DNA from: Microcebus murinus
Taxonomy: Eukaryota; Chordata; Mammalia; Primates; Cheirogaleidae
Length of the DNA: 64,000 nucleotides
Assembly: GCF_040939455.1 (NCBI RefSeq)
Contig: NC_134109.1
Location: 76,567,001 to 76,631,000 of the forward strand
Direction: 5' to 3'
Made by a program: the position numbers and the translations under genes. The notes beneath the pieces were generated by a model. That model worked only from the letters and a program-made list of their open reading frames with translations, made no database searches and was not told where the DNA came from. Position 1 is the first letter of the stretch. Each line of letters starts with the position of its first letter. Shown in pieces: positions 22,216 through 34,044 of the stretch.

Positions 22216-23056
22216 AGAGTTGGGCTGAGTAACCCAGTGCCAATGCTTGATACACAAACACGTCCTTCCACCCAGCAGGCCTCCTTTCCAAACTGTTGGT
22301 GGGAAAATTTGAACTAGACTCCAGCTGCTAGGGTATTGTCTCTGTTCCCAAATGCAGCTGGCCCCCTTCAACCTCTTTCCTCTGACCAGCCTCTCTGGGA
22401 GCCACCAAAGGAGAAGTTTTGTTTGGGAAAGGAAATCTGAGGTGCACCAAGCTGCTTTTTCCCTGGTTCCCCGTGCTTGCATGCCGGTGGGTTTGCTGTC
22501 AACCGCTACAAGGATATTTTCAGCAACTTCAGCTGGTGGTCAGAGTGATAGCTGAACTGGAGTTGCTGTCCTGCTGCTTCCCATGGAGGAAATGGCCAGG
22601 TCCTGGGAAAAATGGATCAAGTGGAACCCAGGCTTGGGCTGACAGAGCAGAAAAAGCAAAGAGCAAAGAGAAAAATAATAAAGGTATCTGAGGGAGCTTA
22701 AGGAGAAAGGACTCAGAGTCTGGAACAAAGGAGTATCTTAGGAAGAATTTTAAATCTAGCTGTGTACCTCAAACTGCCCAGGTTGTCATTTTTGCCTTTT
22801 GTTATGTTCTGTATTGTCATAAAGTGAATTAGAGAGAACTGGTCTAAGACCTATTATTTTAAAAGGTTCCAAACGGTGGAGCAGAGATAAGAGATTATAT
22901 TCAAGTGCATAGTTAAGGATTATCCCTGAGCCTTCTGGTGATGGCAGAAGAGATAAGCCATAATAAGCCCTCCACTACCCCAAAAATCATACCGTACAAT
23001 GTGAACATTGTGTACATATTGGGTTAACACATTACGTTTATTGCCTCAAGAGGTAG
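22216..23056. other. Unique sequence
   Basis: No gene. Overlapping open frames on both strands at 22352-22728 lack splice sites or motifs. Confidence 0.4.
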
Positions 23057-23493
23057 TTTATCAGAGTTCTCAAGAGAAGCAGAACTAATAGGATAGGATA
23101 TATGTGTACATATTTTAAGAGGTTTATTTTAAGGAATTGACTCATGGGATTGTTGGGGCATGGGATTCCAGGAGGCTGGAAACTGAGGTAAGAGCTGACA
23201 CTGTGGTCTGAAGTCCAAAGTCTGTAGTGCATGCCAGCTGCCTGGAAGGTCAAGCAGGATTTCTGAGTTCCAGTCTTGAGGCAGAATTCCTTCCCTTCTG
23301 GGAAACCTCAGTTTTTGCTCTTAAGGCCTTTAGCTGATTAAATGAACCCCACCCACATCATAGACAGTAATCTGCTTCACTTAAATTGATTATAGATGTA
23401 TATGCCTTCACGGCAACATCTGGATTAGCCTTTGATTAAATACCTTGACACCATAGCCTAGACCAGGTTGACACATAAAATTTAACCATCACA
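23057..23493 (-). repeat. Solitary LTR-like repeat
   Basis: Begins 'tatcagagttctcaagagaa' and ends 'ttgacacataaaatttaacc' plus 'atcaca', the reverse of a repeat starting TGTGATGG and ending near ACTCTGATA. Internal 'ccccacccacatcatagaca' and 'tctgcttcacttaaattgat' fit this common old placental LTR-like family, whose name I cannot recall with certainty. No internal viral genes flank it. Confidence 0.65.
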
Positions 23494-23494
23494 G

Positions 23495-23548
23495 GTAGGC
23501 ACTGCTATCCTCATTTTACTGATGATGAAACATGAGATGAAAAAAAGG
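23495..23548 (-). repeat. MIR SINE fragment
   Basis: 'ggcactgctatcctcatttt' followed by 'actgatgatgaaac' is the reversed MIR 3' core. Confidence 0.6.
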
Positions 23549-24078
23549 TTAATTAAATACCTTCTTCAAAGTAGTACTATCATTTCACGGTTGGGCCAAG
23601 CAGTCTGACTCAGGAACCCAGCTCTCACCCAAAATGCTGTGCTGCTTGCTAGGAACACACAGAGCCCTGAGGAAGGTGTTCTTTGCTATGATGTTTAAGA
23701 AACTAGAGGATACGTGATGTTACAGTCAGCTGGGACACCACAGTGCCCACCAGCAGTTCCAAAAGCTCTTTTTGCCCTACTGGGTCCTTATACAGTGAAC
23801 ATATAGGGTCAAATGAACTATGTCAGGAGAGAACCCACTTTCTTTTCTGTCTCCCTTTTCCCTTGATCATTTCTCCCCTTTAGGCCTTATATTTCTTCCC
23901 CACTTGGCTTGCTTTACTTTCCTTTTCTATTTTTCTCTCTCATTGTTCCCTTCATATCCTTTAAAAAAAATTATTTCTTCCTGAGATGGAGACGAAAAGG
24001 AAGGGAGAGAAATAGGGGACTTAATAGATGGAATTTGAGCTGCTTCTGATTTATGTGGTAGCAATTGTGACTTGATTC
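23549..24078. other. Unique, partly pyrimidine-rich sequence
   Basis: No gene. The 153-codon minus-strand frame at 23927-24388 derives from the purine tract next door and a MER5 element, giving a Ser/Pro/Leu-rich translation; it is not a gene. Confidence 0.45.
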
Positions 24079-24158
24079 GAAAAAAAGGAAGGAAGGGAGG
24101 AAAACAAAAAAGGGAGAGAGGAAAAATGGGAAGGAGGGAGGGAGGGAGGGAGAGAGAA
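24079..24158. repeat. Purine tract with G-quadruplex motif
   Basis: An almost pure A/G run of about 80 bases. At 24136-24150 it contains four GGG blocks separated by single A residues, a canonical G-quadruplex motif with one-base loops. The tract could also form a triplex. Confidence 0.9.
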
Positions 24159-24276
24159 TTGAATCTTCCTAAAAGAGGCAGTCTCTTTCTAAGTTTTTTA
24201 GATGGTTTTGTATTTATTAATATTTGGCCTGTAGGAGCTACATGTGTTTCAATTAAGAATGTTACAGTCAGTAGAG

Positions 24277-24436
24277 CAGGAGTTCTCAAACTGCTGCACA
24301 TTAGAATCACCCAGTAGCTATAAAAATGCTGCTGCCCAGCTGTCCTCAGACTATGTGAATTGGCCCCTCCAGAGTGGAACCCCAGCACCAGTGCTAGTTA
24401 AAACTCTCCAGGTGATGCCAAAGAGCAGCCCAGTTT
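24277..24436 (+). mobile_element. MER5-type hAT MITE
   Basis: Inverted ends 'caggagttctcaaactgctg' and 'cccagtttgagaactag', with internal 'cacattagaatcacccagta' and 'ctccaggtgatgcc', match the MER5 pattern. Non-coding and non-autonomous. Confidence 0.85.
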
Positions 24437-24639
24437 GAGAACTAGTATTACAAAATACTGATGCCTGAGACTAATGCATCGTGATGAAGAGTATGCAGTA
24501 GTTACCTCGGGGGAAGGTAGGGAGGTGAATAAGGACTGGGAAGGGACTTGTAGAAACCTGGGCCATTCTATATCTCATTCTGGGTGATTTTGTATTTTAT
24601 ATTTCTTGCATATATTTTATACCCCAATTGAAAAAGTCA

Positions 24640-24782
24640 AGTAATTATATATACAAAGGTATCTAGGCATACTGATTTCTGGTCCCACCTTTGAAGATTC
24701 TGATTGTGCAGCCTCAGCATCAATTTGTAAAGCTTCCCAGCTGATTCTGGTACAGTCAGGGCTAGGAACCACCACTCTGGAA
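24640..24782 (+). mobile_element. MER5-type hAT MITE, partial
   Basis: Keeps the middle and right portion: 'gatttctggtcccacctttg', 'gattctgattgtgcagcctc' and 'ggaaccaccactctgg'. The left end is lost. Confidence 0.65.
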
Positions 24783-24789
24783 GGAGGCT

Positions 24790-25740
24790 GACCAGTTGCT
24801 TTTATCCAGGCTTTAAGTAAGCAGTGCCTTGGCAAAATCACTGTGGACCAGAGTCTGATCTCAGCCTTCCATATTTCATCCATTCACAAGAATTGGGCAG
24901 GTTAAAGAAGACAGACTCACACAAATCAAACTCACAGAAACTAACTAAATACAGTAGTCCTATGCATTGTTTTTAAAAGAAATCTCTCAACAGACTAGAA
25001 GCATTTGTTTCTGGGAAGAACTGGAGACCCTCTTTAGGTCTTCTCTTCCTAGATTCTACATTAACAGTTAACCTATTGCTAACACATCATATTTTCAAAT
25101 ACAATGTACAGTTCTTTATATGCAGTTCTGAAATGCCGAAAAGCTGTGAAAACTAATTTTTTTAATAAGGTGCACCAAAACATATTTGGCAGTTTAACTT
25201 GACCAGAACTCATATAAAGCTATTTAGACTTTATGTATTTCATTTGGTGTGAATAGACGTGTGTTTTGCTTTGGAAATCAGAGGATATCAGTTATTTGAA
25301 GACATTGTTTTTAAGAGTGGATTGATTCCTAAGATAGGGAAAAAAAAAACTTATATAACACAAAATGTAACATTTATACTAATGCAAGAAACTAATGGTG
25401 TTAGTGGTATAATAATAATGGTAATGGTATGTTCTCTCCTGCGTTGTAATTATTAATACAGGCATATTTCGTCTACCATTGTTCAGGAGACTTTTAGAAT
25501 CAAGCAGCCTCTCACTCTTCATCCTATTTTCAGGGTTCAGAAAACAATTCCCAGATGTTCTTTTGGTGCTCAGCTTCTCTGGCCTTAAAAGCCACATGCG
25601 TCTAGTGAGTTGGGCTCAGGCAAAGACTGAGAACTGAGGTTTCTCTCCACGCTTACCAGTCGAACTTGGCTCTGAGTGCTTTTCAGGATCTAGGGCTATT
25701 GGTCCCATGGTGGATGAAGCAGTCCATCCTATTTTTCTTC
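24790..25740. other. Unique sequence
   Basis: No gene or confident repeat. Short open frames on both strands around 25259-25597 overlap and are not credible. Confidence 0.45.
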
Positions 25741-25747
25741 TCTAGAT

Positions 25748-25953
25748 CCATGCTGTTCAGCAAAATATTCTGCAATAAGGAAATGGCTTATATCTGTACT
25801 GACCAGTACAGTCATCATTAGCCATATATTGCTATCGAACACTGGAAATGTGGCTAATATAACTGAGAAACTAAATTTTTAATTGTATTAATTTTGATTT
25901 TGATTTTAATAGTACACATGGTGAATGGCTACTGAATTGGACAACAGAGCGCT
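25748..25953 (+). mobile_element. hAT MITE (MER33-like)
   Basis: Contains 'catgctgttcagcaaaatat', 'cactggaaatgtggctaata', 'aactgagaaactaaattttt' and the right end 'gaattggacaacagagcg', in the order of the family whose ends read CAGTGCTGTCCAATA. The family name is from memory. Confidence 0.7.
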
Positions 25954-25959
25954 AGCTCT

Positions 25960-26906
25960 GGGCTACCAGGCTCTTTTCATTCTGACATAAACGGCTGGGC
26001 ATTCTACAACTACCTAGAGAAGGTCACCAAATTCTACCTTAAAATAAGGAATGAAGTAATTCTAGGCAGAAAGAACAAATAAAGCAAAACAAACACAAAA
26101 ACCAAAGCATGAAGTGCTAAAGCAGCTGGCACATTCAGAGAACCGTTGTGTATGGCAGATATTAGTGTTGGTTGGATAGGATGTAACAGGGAAGTGGTAG
26201 GAAGTGAATTTTCTGAGAGGCAACATCATAAAGAATCTCATAAGCCATGGCAAGAAGGTTGGACTTTACCCCCTAAGGGTGCATGTGTCAAAGGGTATGG
26301 TAAATGGTCTGGTATCAAAATCCACTCCGCATTTAGGCCTTTCAGCCTGACAGGCCAGGGGTAAATTCCTCCAGGGTGTTTAGGGTGCTCTCACAGTGCC
26401 AGCTGCTGTTCTGAAGTTAAAGAATCTATCTAACAAGTGGTTATCTGTGCCACCTGGCGATGTCTGCAGTTCTTGACACCTCCTCAGGCTACTTCCTGCA
26501 CACCAGAAGCATGGTTTGGCATGGAATGTCCTCCTGAAGTTGAACTGGAAAGAAATTTCTTATTGTGGTTTCTGCAGATGGCTCCTTAGTAATACTGGGA
26601 GCCAGGGAAGAGTCTTCTCAGGGACCTGGGTTTAGGGGCACCTTTCCACACCTCCAGACACCTGCCAGCAACTGACAGGTATGTATGTGTGTGCAGGGGA
26701 GTCACGATCAGAATCCCTTAGATAACTAGAGACAGGATTTAAATTTAGGTGAAGGGTCAGTATTCCTCCTCTAATAATTTCCAAGGGTTAAACTAGAAAT
26801 CCATCTAAATAAAAAGAGATCTATACCTACTCTGCTTTTTTCCCCCTAATTAATAAGTTGAGCCATTTGGAGGAAAAGTCTGTACCATGGGTTTTTCCTA
26901 TACTAA
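25960..26906. other. Unique sequence
   Basis: No gene. The 72-codon plus frame at 26146-26364 has no motif. No confident repeat. Confidence 0.45.
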
Positions 26907-26975
26907 AATTTTAAAAGTACTCTAGCCCAGGCAAGAGAGTGAGACTGTCTCAAAAAAAAAATTTTTTTAAAGTAA
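26907..26975 (+). mobile_element. Extremely 5'-truncated Alu-type SINE tail
   Basis: About 32 bases of an Alu right end ('ctctagcccaggcaagagag' followed by 'tgagactgtctc') with a ten-A tail. It is bracketed by near-identical A/T-rich direct repeats 'tttaaaagta' and 'ttttaaagta'. 'ctctagccc' instead of the anthropoid 'ctccagcct' fits strepsirrhine Alu copies, as I recall them. Confidence 0.7.
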
Positions 26976-27329
26976 TTCAGAACATTGATTTTCATGGATC
27001 TAAGACATACTAAAATGAATTCAGCCAAGAATTTAACTTTTCACTTAGCAAAAAAAAAAAAAAAATTGAAGAATAGGAAGACTTTGCAAAGATTGTCATA
27101 ATCCATATATTTTCTTTATTAAAAAAAGAAGATACTTATGTGCTATTGAGAGTTTTCCTGTTTCTTCTGAATCTCTGATTCTGCAAGTGTTGTTGGTAAA
27201 ATAGTCACATGTTTGGCTCTTAGAAAAACTGTGTGATTAGCAGACTTCCTTAGACGTGTGGTAACTTGGGCCATCCTACACTCCTAGTACTGATTTCCAG
27301 GAGAAACAAAAAGAAAATAAATCTGTCGC
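26976..27329. other. Unique sequence
   Basis: No gene; contains an A tract near 27050-27064. Confidence 0.4.
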
Positions 27330-27760
27330 ATTATTAAATTTGTGCTCTTGACACCTACAGTTGTTCCTCCTGCAACAACTGGGGGTTAAACTGTCAGCTT
27401 GACAACTTGTAAAGCTCTTTATCATAGAGAGCAAGAAAAATCAATGCCGAATTACCTCAGGAATATTATTGATGACCTAAATGTCATTTTCTGTTTTTAT
27501 TACTTTTTATTGTATTTAGCTTGTAATTCAAACCACTTTCTAATTAATTTGGTTTGGCTCAGTTGGAAATAGAAAAAGCTAACTATCTAATAGGTGACAC
27601 ATGTCGCAGGGAAACCTTACAACATCCCCATTTCCCCGAGATCAATCAACCATGAAATAACTTACCAAACTTTTGTTTTTCTAGCAAATTCTTAAGAAAT
27701 ACAATAAAATTAAATTTGTCTACTCCAAAGAAACGGGAAGAAGCATGAATGAGCAAAAAT
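27330..27760. promoter_or_regulatory. Candidate conserved non-coding element
   Basis: Repeat-free and AT-rich, with dense transcription-factor-like motifs: 'aaccactttctaattaattt' (RUNX-like plus homeodomain), 'aggtgacacatgtc' (E-box/T-box-like), 'aactgtcagcttgacaact' (TALE-like) and 'gagatcaatcaaccatg' (PBX/HOX-like). No open frame. Function is inferred only. Confidence 0.4.
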
Positions 27761-28385
27761 GACCCGAAAGCCCAGCTTTATCTAGCTATCATCTCTCTTC
27801 TAGTTGTTAAAATATCCCGAAGCACTCGATCATGTTGCATTTTAATTTCAAAGCCATGTGTTGTATTAGCAAAGTGCACATGTTCCTGATTTGAACTATG
27901 AGTTCCCCGGCTGTTAAGCAGAATTCTCGGCTGGCAAGGACAAGGTCTCCAGGAGGTCAGAGGCTTAGAGCCTACATCTTGGTTAGATCTTACCCAAGTA
28001 GAAACCAGAAGCCTGGGTCAGGCAGCAGCGCCTGTAACAGGCCCTGATTAGATTAGGCCTACATTTATCAACTACACAGAGAGTACACTTAACCTTTCAA
28101 CTCAACAGTTTTGATGTTTCTTTATTTTAAAACAAAAAGGTGAATGTTATTCTGCTAAAGTTTTGGTCCAATAGCATTGAAGTGTAACAGGCAGCTTTTT
28201 CTAATTTTATCTACTACCAGGTTTACACACGGAGGATACATAAGATACATCCTGAGAGCATTATATCTGTTTTCCAAATGTATAAGTATTATATATTTAT
28301 TGATGTTTATAGAAACTACGTCATAATCTTACATTCATTTTTTCATAATAGTTTAATATTTTTCTTTGGTTTCTACCCAGAGTTA
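27761..28385. other. Unique sequence
   Basis: No gene or repeat recognised before the mariner element. Confidence 0.4.
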
Positions 28386-29626
28386 TAGGTTATTAAGTAT
28401 GAAATGTCCGATTTCCTTTAGTGCCAAGTTTGTGAGCTGATACCTGTGACATTTCACTTTGACACTTCTTGTTTTATTTTTATTGGGAAGGTACATCCTC
28501 AGTCTTTCAGACACATATTTTGGCTTGTGATTATCTTTCAAAATTTTTTTTAGAGCAACTTTTGTGAAACCATGGATAAATAAAAAATTCATGTTATTTT
28601 TGAATACGAGTTCCATCGTGGAATCAATGCAGCACAGATAGCTTGAAATATCAACGAAGTATTTAGGAAAGATTTGGTACCATATGTCAATGGTTTAAGA
28701 AGTTCTGTTCTGATTATTTTAATCTTGAAAATGAGCCACGTGGGTGACCTGAGACCAAGGTGAATAATGATGAGCTGAAAGATGTAGTGGAAACGAATCC
28801 ATCTCAACCTACTTGTGAATTAGCAGCAAGGTTTAACATACTATTCTAACAATGTTGGACTGTTCGAAACAAATCGGTAAGGTAAAGAAGCTGGATAGAT
28901 GGGTATCACATGAATTAAACAAACATCAGAAGACAGATCGTCTCGAAGCTTGCTTTTCTTTGCTGTTATGACATAAAGGCAAGTCATTTCCACACCGTAT
29001 TGTTACATGTGATGAAAAATGGACTCTTTTTGACAATCGCAAGCATTTGGCACAGTGTTTGGATAAAGATTAAGTGCTGAAACTCAGCCCAAAGCCAAAT
29101 ATTCATCATAAAGCTAATGGTGTCTGTCTAGGGGTCCAGAGCTGGTATTAGCCACCAGAGCTTCATGAAACCTAGTCAATTGATTACAGCTGCAACCAAT
29201 TGGATGAAATGATGAGGATGCCTGCAGCTGAGATTGGTCAATAGAGCTAGGCCAATCCTCTTGCAAGACAGTGCTCCACCACATATTGCACAAACACGGC
29301 TGCTTAAACTACAGCAGCTAGACTTGGAAACTGTCATCCACTGTATTCATCAGACCTTGCACCAACTACCACTTCTTCCAGGCTTTGGATCACTTCTTGC
29401 AAGGAAAAATGTTCATTTCTCAATAAGCTGCGGAAAATGCCTTTCACAATTTCTTTGCTACTTGCTCTCTAGGCTTCTTCACTGCTGGCATAAACAAGTT
29501 ACCATTAAAATGGCAAAACTGTGTCGATAGTTTAGGTGCATACTTTGATTAATTGTACAGCTTCTTGTTTGACATATAATAAACTAGTATTGATCCGAAA
29601 TCAGACATTTCCTATTTAATGACCTA
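28386..29626 (+). mobile_element. Mariner transposon (Hsmar2-like), nearly full length
   Basis: Both inverted ends are present. The left reads 'taggttattaagtatgaaat' then 'gtccgatttc'; the right, reversed, reads 'taggtcattaaataggaaat' then 'gtctgatttc', about 27 of 30 matching. The outermost TA at each end (28386-28387 and 29625-29626) is the expected target duplication. At about 1.24 kb it is near the 1.3 kb expected for primate Hsmar2. The transposase inside is broken (listed separately). Confidence 0.9.
28600..29530 (+). pseudogene. Mariner transposase, inactivated
   Basis: Translation in shifting frames recovers the family order: the helix-turn-helix part near 28730-28860 (NNDELKDVVETNPSQ, then ELAARF), the linker (KQIGKVKKLDRWVSHEL) at about 28870-28920, the CDEKW motif with the first catalytic Asp at 29011-29013, then QDSAPPH with the second Asp at 29267-29269, and SSDLAP with the third at about 29353-29355. 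The catalytic Asp codons are not all in one frame, and second-to-third spacing is 86 bases, shorter than the DD34D expected. Several stops are present. It cannot make an active enzyme. Confidence 0.88.
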
Positions 29627-30744
29627 ACACTTTGTACTTACTTATTCATTTGTTCATTCATTTCCACTTAGTAGAATAGAACTATTCTATCAATTGGCTA
29701 ATAGGTAGGTCCATATCATGAAACTCTATATGTGGATGGAGTAATAAACTGCTTTTAGAAATTTGATTTCCTTTGATTCACTCAAGTATTTGGCTTAAAT
29801 ATTACTTTGAAACATTATTTAATTTGTCACAATGCATTCGTTGTTAATTTAGCAAGACATATTAAATAATATAGTTTCTCATGAGGAGTCTATGATCAAG
29901 CCTTTTATTGCTAAGCAGTCTTACCCCATAGATTCAGGGTCTGCCAAGGACATTCATGTCCCCCTGGATCTCTGTGGGATAGACTCTTGGGACAGTGGTG
30001 GAACCAAAGCCCAAAGCATGGGGAATGGTCTGAATTCACTAGAAGGGACTTGAACCTCCTCCTTCATTCATTTATTATATTGTCTAGTTCCTCTTTGAGC
30101 ATCTACCTTGTTGAAGAGACACTCCCTACCCTCTCGGAACTAACTTTCTAAATTCTGCATCAGAATCCTTGTCCTATGCCAGTACAAGGTCATCTTTAAC
30201 TAAAAAATATTTGTCTTTTTAGTTATGCAATGCTGTAGGCTTCAAGTTTACTTAGTAAATACATCTCACGTGACATTTATAGAATCCTGGCCCAGAATGC
30301 AGGTCCAAAGGAAGAAAAGACAGCAAAGAGTCTTTGGGAGAGAGAATTCGTTCTCTGAATAAAAGAATGATAAAATGAACTCAGCTTAATTATATTAAAA
30401 GTGGTTGCCAGTCACCCTGACATAGTGATCTCTTTTTTTCCTTATTTAAATGAAATCTAAATTTTAGAGCCATTTTGAACTTTTTCTAAAATACGAGATT
30501 GCTTTGCCTATTTGTTTTCATTTGGAAATAATTTTTAAATTTCCTGTTACATGTGTGTAAACTTTGAATTTTAAAAACTGCCACATGAAGTGCTGTTTTT
30601 ATCTTTTTGTCTCAATATTTTTAGTACCACACTTCTGATCTTGAGATTATATCATCCTAAGGTTATTCTGAATATGATATTTACCAGGGGCAAAAAAGTA
30701 TCAGCAGATATTATCATTATCTTGGTTGTTGATAGGCACTCTTA
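29627..30744. other. Mostly unique sequence
   Basis: A weak L2-like trace ('tccttcattcatttattata', then 'tctcggaactaacttt') lies at about 30060-30150. No gene. Confidence 0.4.
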
Positions 30745-31945
30745 AAAAATATTTCAATAGATTTAGGGTATACAAGAGGATTTTTGTTACATGGATACAT
30801 TCTATAGTGGTGAAGTCTGAGCTTTTAGTGTACCCTTCACCCGAACAGTGTACATGACACCCAATAGGTAATTTTTCATCCCTCACCCTCCTTTCACCTT
30901 CCCCCTTTTGAGTCTCCGTGCCCACTATACTATTCTGTATGGCCATGTGTACCCATAGCTTAGCTCCCACTTACAAGTGAGAACATGCAGTTTTTGGTTT
31001 TCCATTCCTGGGTGGCCTCCAGTTCAATGCAAGTTGGTGCAAAAGACATTATTTCTTTTTTTTTTTTTAATGGCTGAGTAGTATTCCGTGTTATATATAT
31101 ACCACATTTTCTTTATCTACTCATTGGTTGATGGGCATTTAGGTTGGTCTCATATCTTTGCATTTGTGAATTGTGCTGCAAGAAACATACGAGTGCAGGT
31201 TTCTTTTTGATATAATGACTTCTTTTCCTTTGGGTAGATACTTAGTAGTGAGATTGCCGAATCGAATGATATATCTACTTTTAGTTCTTTGTGAAATCTC
31301 CATACTGTTTTCTATAGAAGTTGTACTAATTTACAGTCCCATCAACAGTATAAAGCATTCCCTTTCCACCACATCCATGCCAACATCTATTGTTTTTTGA
31401 CTTTTTAATAATGGACACTCTGGGGTAGGGTGTTATCTCATTGTGGTTTTAATTTGCATTTCCCTGATGATTAGTGATATTGAGCATTTTTTCTTTTTCT
31501 TTTCTTTTTTTTGGCCATTTGTATATCGTCTTTTGAAAAGTGTCCATTCATGTTGTTTACTCACTTTTTAATGGGTTAACTTGGTTTTTTCTTGCTGAGT
31601 TGTCTGAGTTCCTTGTAGATGCTGGACATTAGTTCTTTGTTGGATGCATAGTTTGCAACTATTTTCTCCCATTCTGTAGATTGTCTGTTTACTCTGTTGA
31701 TTATTTCTTTTGCTATGCAGAAGCTTTTTGGTTTAATTAACTCACATTTATTTTTTTGTTTTTGTTGAATTGCTTTTGGGATCCTAATCAGAAATCTTTG
31801 CCTAGACTAATGACCAGAAAAGTTCTGTAGGTTTTCTTCTTGAGTTTTTATGGTTTGGGGTCTTACAGTTAAGTCTTTAATCCGTCTTCTGTTAATTTTC
31901 ATGTATGCTAAAAGATAGTGGATTTAATCTGTTCATAAGTAGCAT
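30745..31945 (-). mobile_element. L1 LINE 3' region, antisense
   Basis: Antisense L1: 'gtatacaagaggatttttgt', 'cccacttacaagtgagaaca', 'taatggctgagtagtattcc', 'cacattttctttatctactc', 'gattgtctgtttactctgtt' and 'catgtatgctaaaagatag' in order. It belongs with younger L1 groups (L1MA/L1PB-like). The inner end is truncated. ORF2 remains only as broken frames. Confidence 0.92.
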
Positions 31946-32230
31946 TTATTGAACCCTGTGAATAGAATTAAAATATTTTCATAATTGTGGCCAAATTAGT
32001 TATAGGAAAAAAAGAAATATATGTGTTTAAATTATTTTTATCATTTTTGCAGTTTCTAAATAAATCACTGCACCTTCACAACCTGTCAAACTCACTTCCT
32101 CATTTTAGGTCACCTTATGTGGACATACCTTTAAATGGTCCATTCCCCATTCTCTCCTTCCCCCTGTTTTTGGGAAACCTATTTTATATTTAACGATTGC
32201 TGACTTTCTAGCTTTCAAGACCACACACAG
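31946..32230. other. Unique sequence
   Basis: No gene recognised. Confidence 0.4.
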
Positions 32231-32234
32231 CCAT

Positions 32235-32318
32235 CTAATCAACATTCAGAAGACATTTATTGAGCACCTACTGTACACCAGGCTCTGTTCTAGACATTAA
32301 ATCTACATCTCAAGGTTT
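32235..32318 (+). repeat. L2 LINE 3' end fragment
   Basis: 'catttattgagcacctactg' followed by 'tacaccaggctctgttctag' is the classic L2 3' end. Confidence 0.8.
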
Positions 32319-32319
32319 T

Positions 32320-33655
32320 TAAAGGTAATTGAAATATATGGCTGATGACCGAATTATAATAATTGTACTGAGGAGTTAGTATTAGAATTGGAAGCCTCTG
32401 AAATGCTTGAATGATCCCATCTAGGTCTTCACTTGCTTAATTTTAGAACGTTTCAGGCCCTTATGGAAAGAATGCAATGTTCAGCATGCTCAGAAATGTA
32501 ATTCTGAGTACCCAATACCAAGTTACCGAGTTACTGGCTTGGACTGATTACAAGACCTCTGTCACCCCTCAGGGTTGTTGGCTTCATCACAGTCAGCTTT
32601 TTCCTGCCTCTCACCCACTGCTATTAGGAAGGGCTGAAGCTACTGACCCCCACAGATGTCTCAGATTGGGGGCACAGGAAGTTAGGAAAAGGATGAGAGA
32701 GACATGGGACCAGTCTGGAAGGCAGCCCAAGAAAGTAGACAGAAGGGTGGAGGGTCTGTTTTCCTAATAATCCTTAATTGAGTCTGAAACTCCTTTTTAT
32801 GGTTACTTATCTTTTTATCCTCTGCTACCAATTTTTCCTTCTGTTTTGGCTTTAATCTAAAATATTTTAATAAGCCTCCTTTCCACATTCATATCCTCTG
32901 AAATTGTTTTATTTGTTTCCTGGTACTTAAACCAGAAAAACAATACCTATAAAACTTGATTGTGAAATGTTTCTTAGAATTAATCAATAACACCTTGAGG
33001 TTTTCCAGTTTAATTTGTATGTATTTATCTTGGAATATAGTACACATCTCTCTAGCATGCAATTTTGTAGTTGTTTGGATGTTGGCAGGTTTTAGGGGTG
33101 GGAGGGGAAAACGTTGTATTTTTAGCCGTAGTGATTCACATTGTAAATGGTGTACACTGTATTCTGTCCTCCATTTGATTTACTGCATATGGAATCAACT
33201 CACTCTTAAGTACACCCTACAATTTTAGTGGTTTACAAAACCAATAAAAATATAAAATGCTGAAATAAATATTTAAGATTCCTTTTCTGCATTGCACTAA
33301 AGATATGATGAAAATAAATTTTAAAAGAAAGTATTTGCACTTGAGGAATTCAGGTAAAAGTCATGAAGCTATAATTAAAAACAGAGTTGTAGGGGCCAAG
33401 TACGATTGGGAGGGAGATGATTAAATTTTACTGTTTGTCTTATTGTTATCTTATATTCATTTACACAAAGCCAGTCTTGATGAACTATAAAATACACCAT
33501 ATGTTGTCATTTTAAAATAAAGTTTTATATTTAAATTTGGCATGGCTGCTATGTGGCTATACACCACCACTCCCCACGTCAGAATCCTTCTCAACACAGG
33601 CTACGAGGAAAGCGCTACTAAACAATTAGAGTTCCCCAGTGAACCTGTTTGCTAT
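32320..33655. other. Unique sequence
   Basis: No gene or confident repeat. The 96-codon plus frame at 32477-32767 and the 90-codon frame at 32956-33228 have no motif, splice or promoter support. Confidence 0.45.
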
Positions 33656-33865
33656 CTAATTTTTAGATGCATCTCCAACCTTACGCCTCCCTCATTGACC
33701 CTCTGCTCTAGCTGGGACAGTTGTCTTATTCTCTTACAAACCTGCCAGTTTTCTTCACCAAAGGTCATCTCACAGCCCAACCTCTACCTAAGTCCAGTTT
33801 TTCTCTTCAGTGTTCAAATCTCACTCCCTATAGAAAGCCTTTCCTGAAGACTACAACCCCAAAGG
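33656..33865 (+). repeat. L2 LINE fragment
   Basis: Pyrimidine-rich sense L2 text: 'catctccaaccttacgcctc' at the start and 'aaagcctttcctgaagacta' near the end, resembling the region before the L2 3' terminus. The 101-codon open frame here is a by-product. Confidence 0.55.
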
Positions 33866-33872
33866 GAGAGCT

Positions 33873-34044
33873 CAGTGGTTCCCAAACCTGGCTGCACATC
33901 AGAATTAATGGAGGCACTTATTTAAAATACAGCTTTCTGGGCCTCCCCAAGACCTACTAAATCCGACTGTGCATTTTATCCAGCTCCCTTGCTGATTCTT
34001 ATATAACTGCTTGGCATTCTCCATTGATGTTTTGAGAACCACTG
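33873..34044 (+). mobile_element. MER5-type hAT MITE
   Basis: Ends 'cagtggttcccaaacctggc' and 'tgttttgagaaccactg', with 'tgcacatcagaattaatgga' inside. Nearly full length and non-coding. Confidence 0.88.

Noticed and set aside
22057..22482. 141-codon minus-strand open frame
   Set aside because: Runs antisense across a MIR; no motif, splice or promoter evidence.
23927..24388. 153-codon minus-strand open frame
   Set aside because: Built from the reverse of a purine tract and a MER5 element; Ser/Pro/Leu-rich low-complexity translation.
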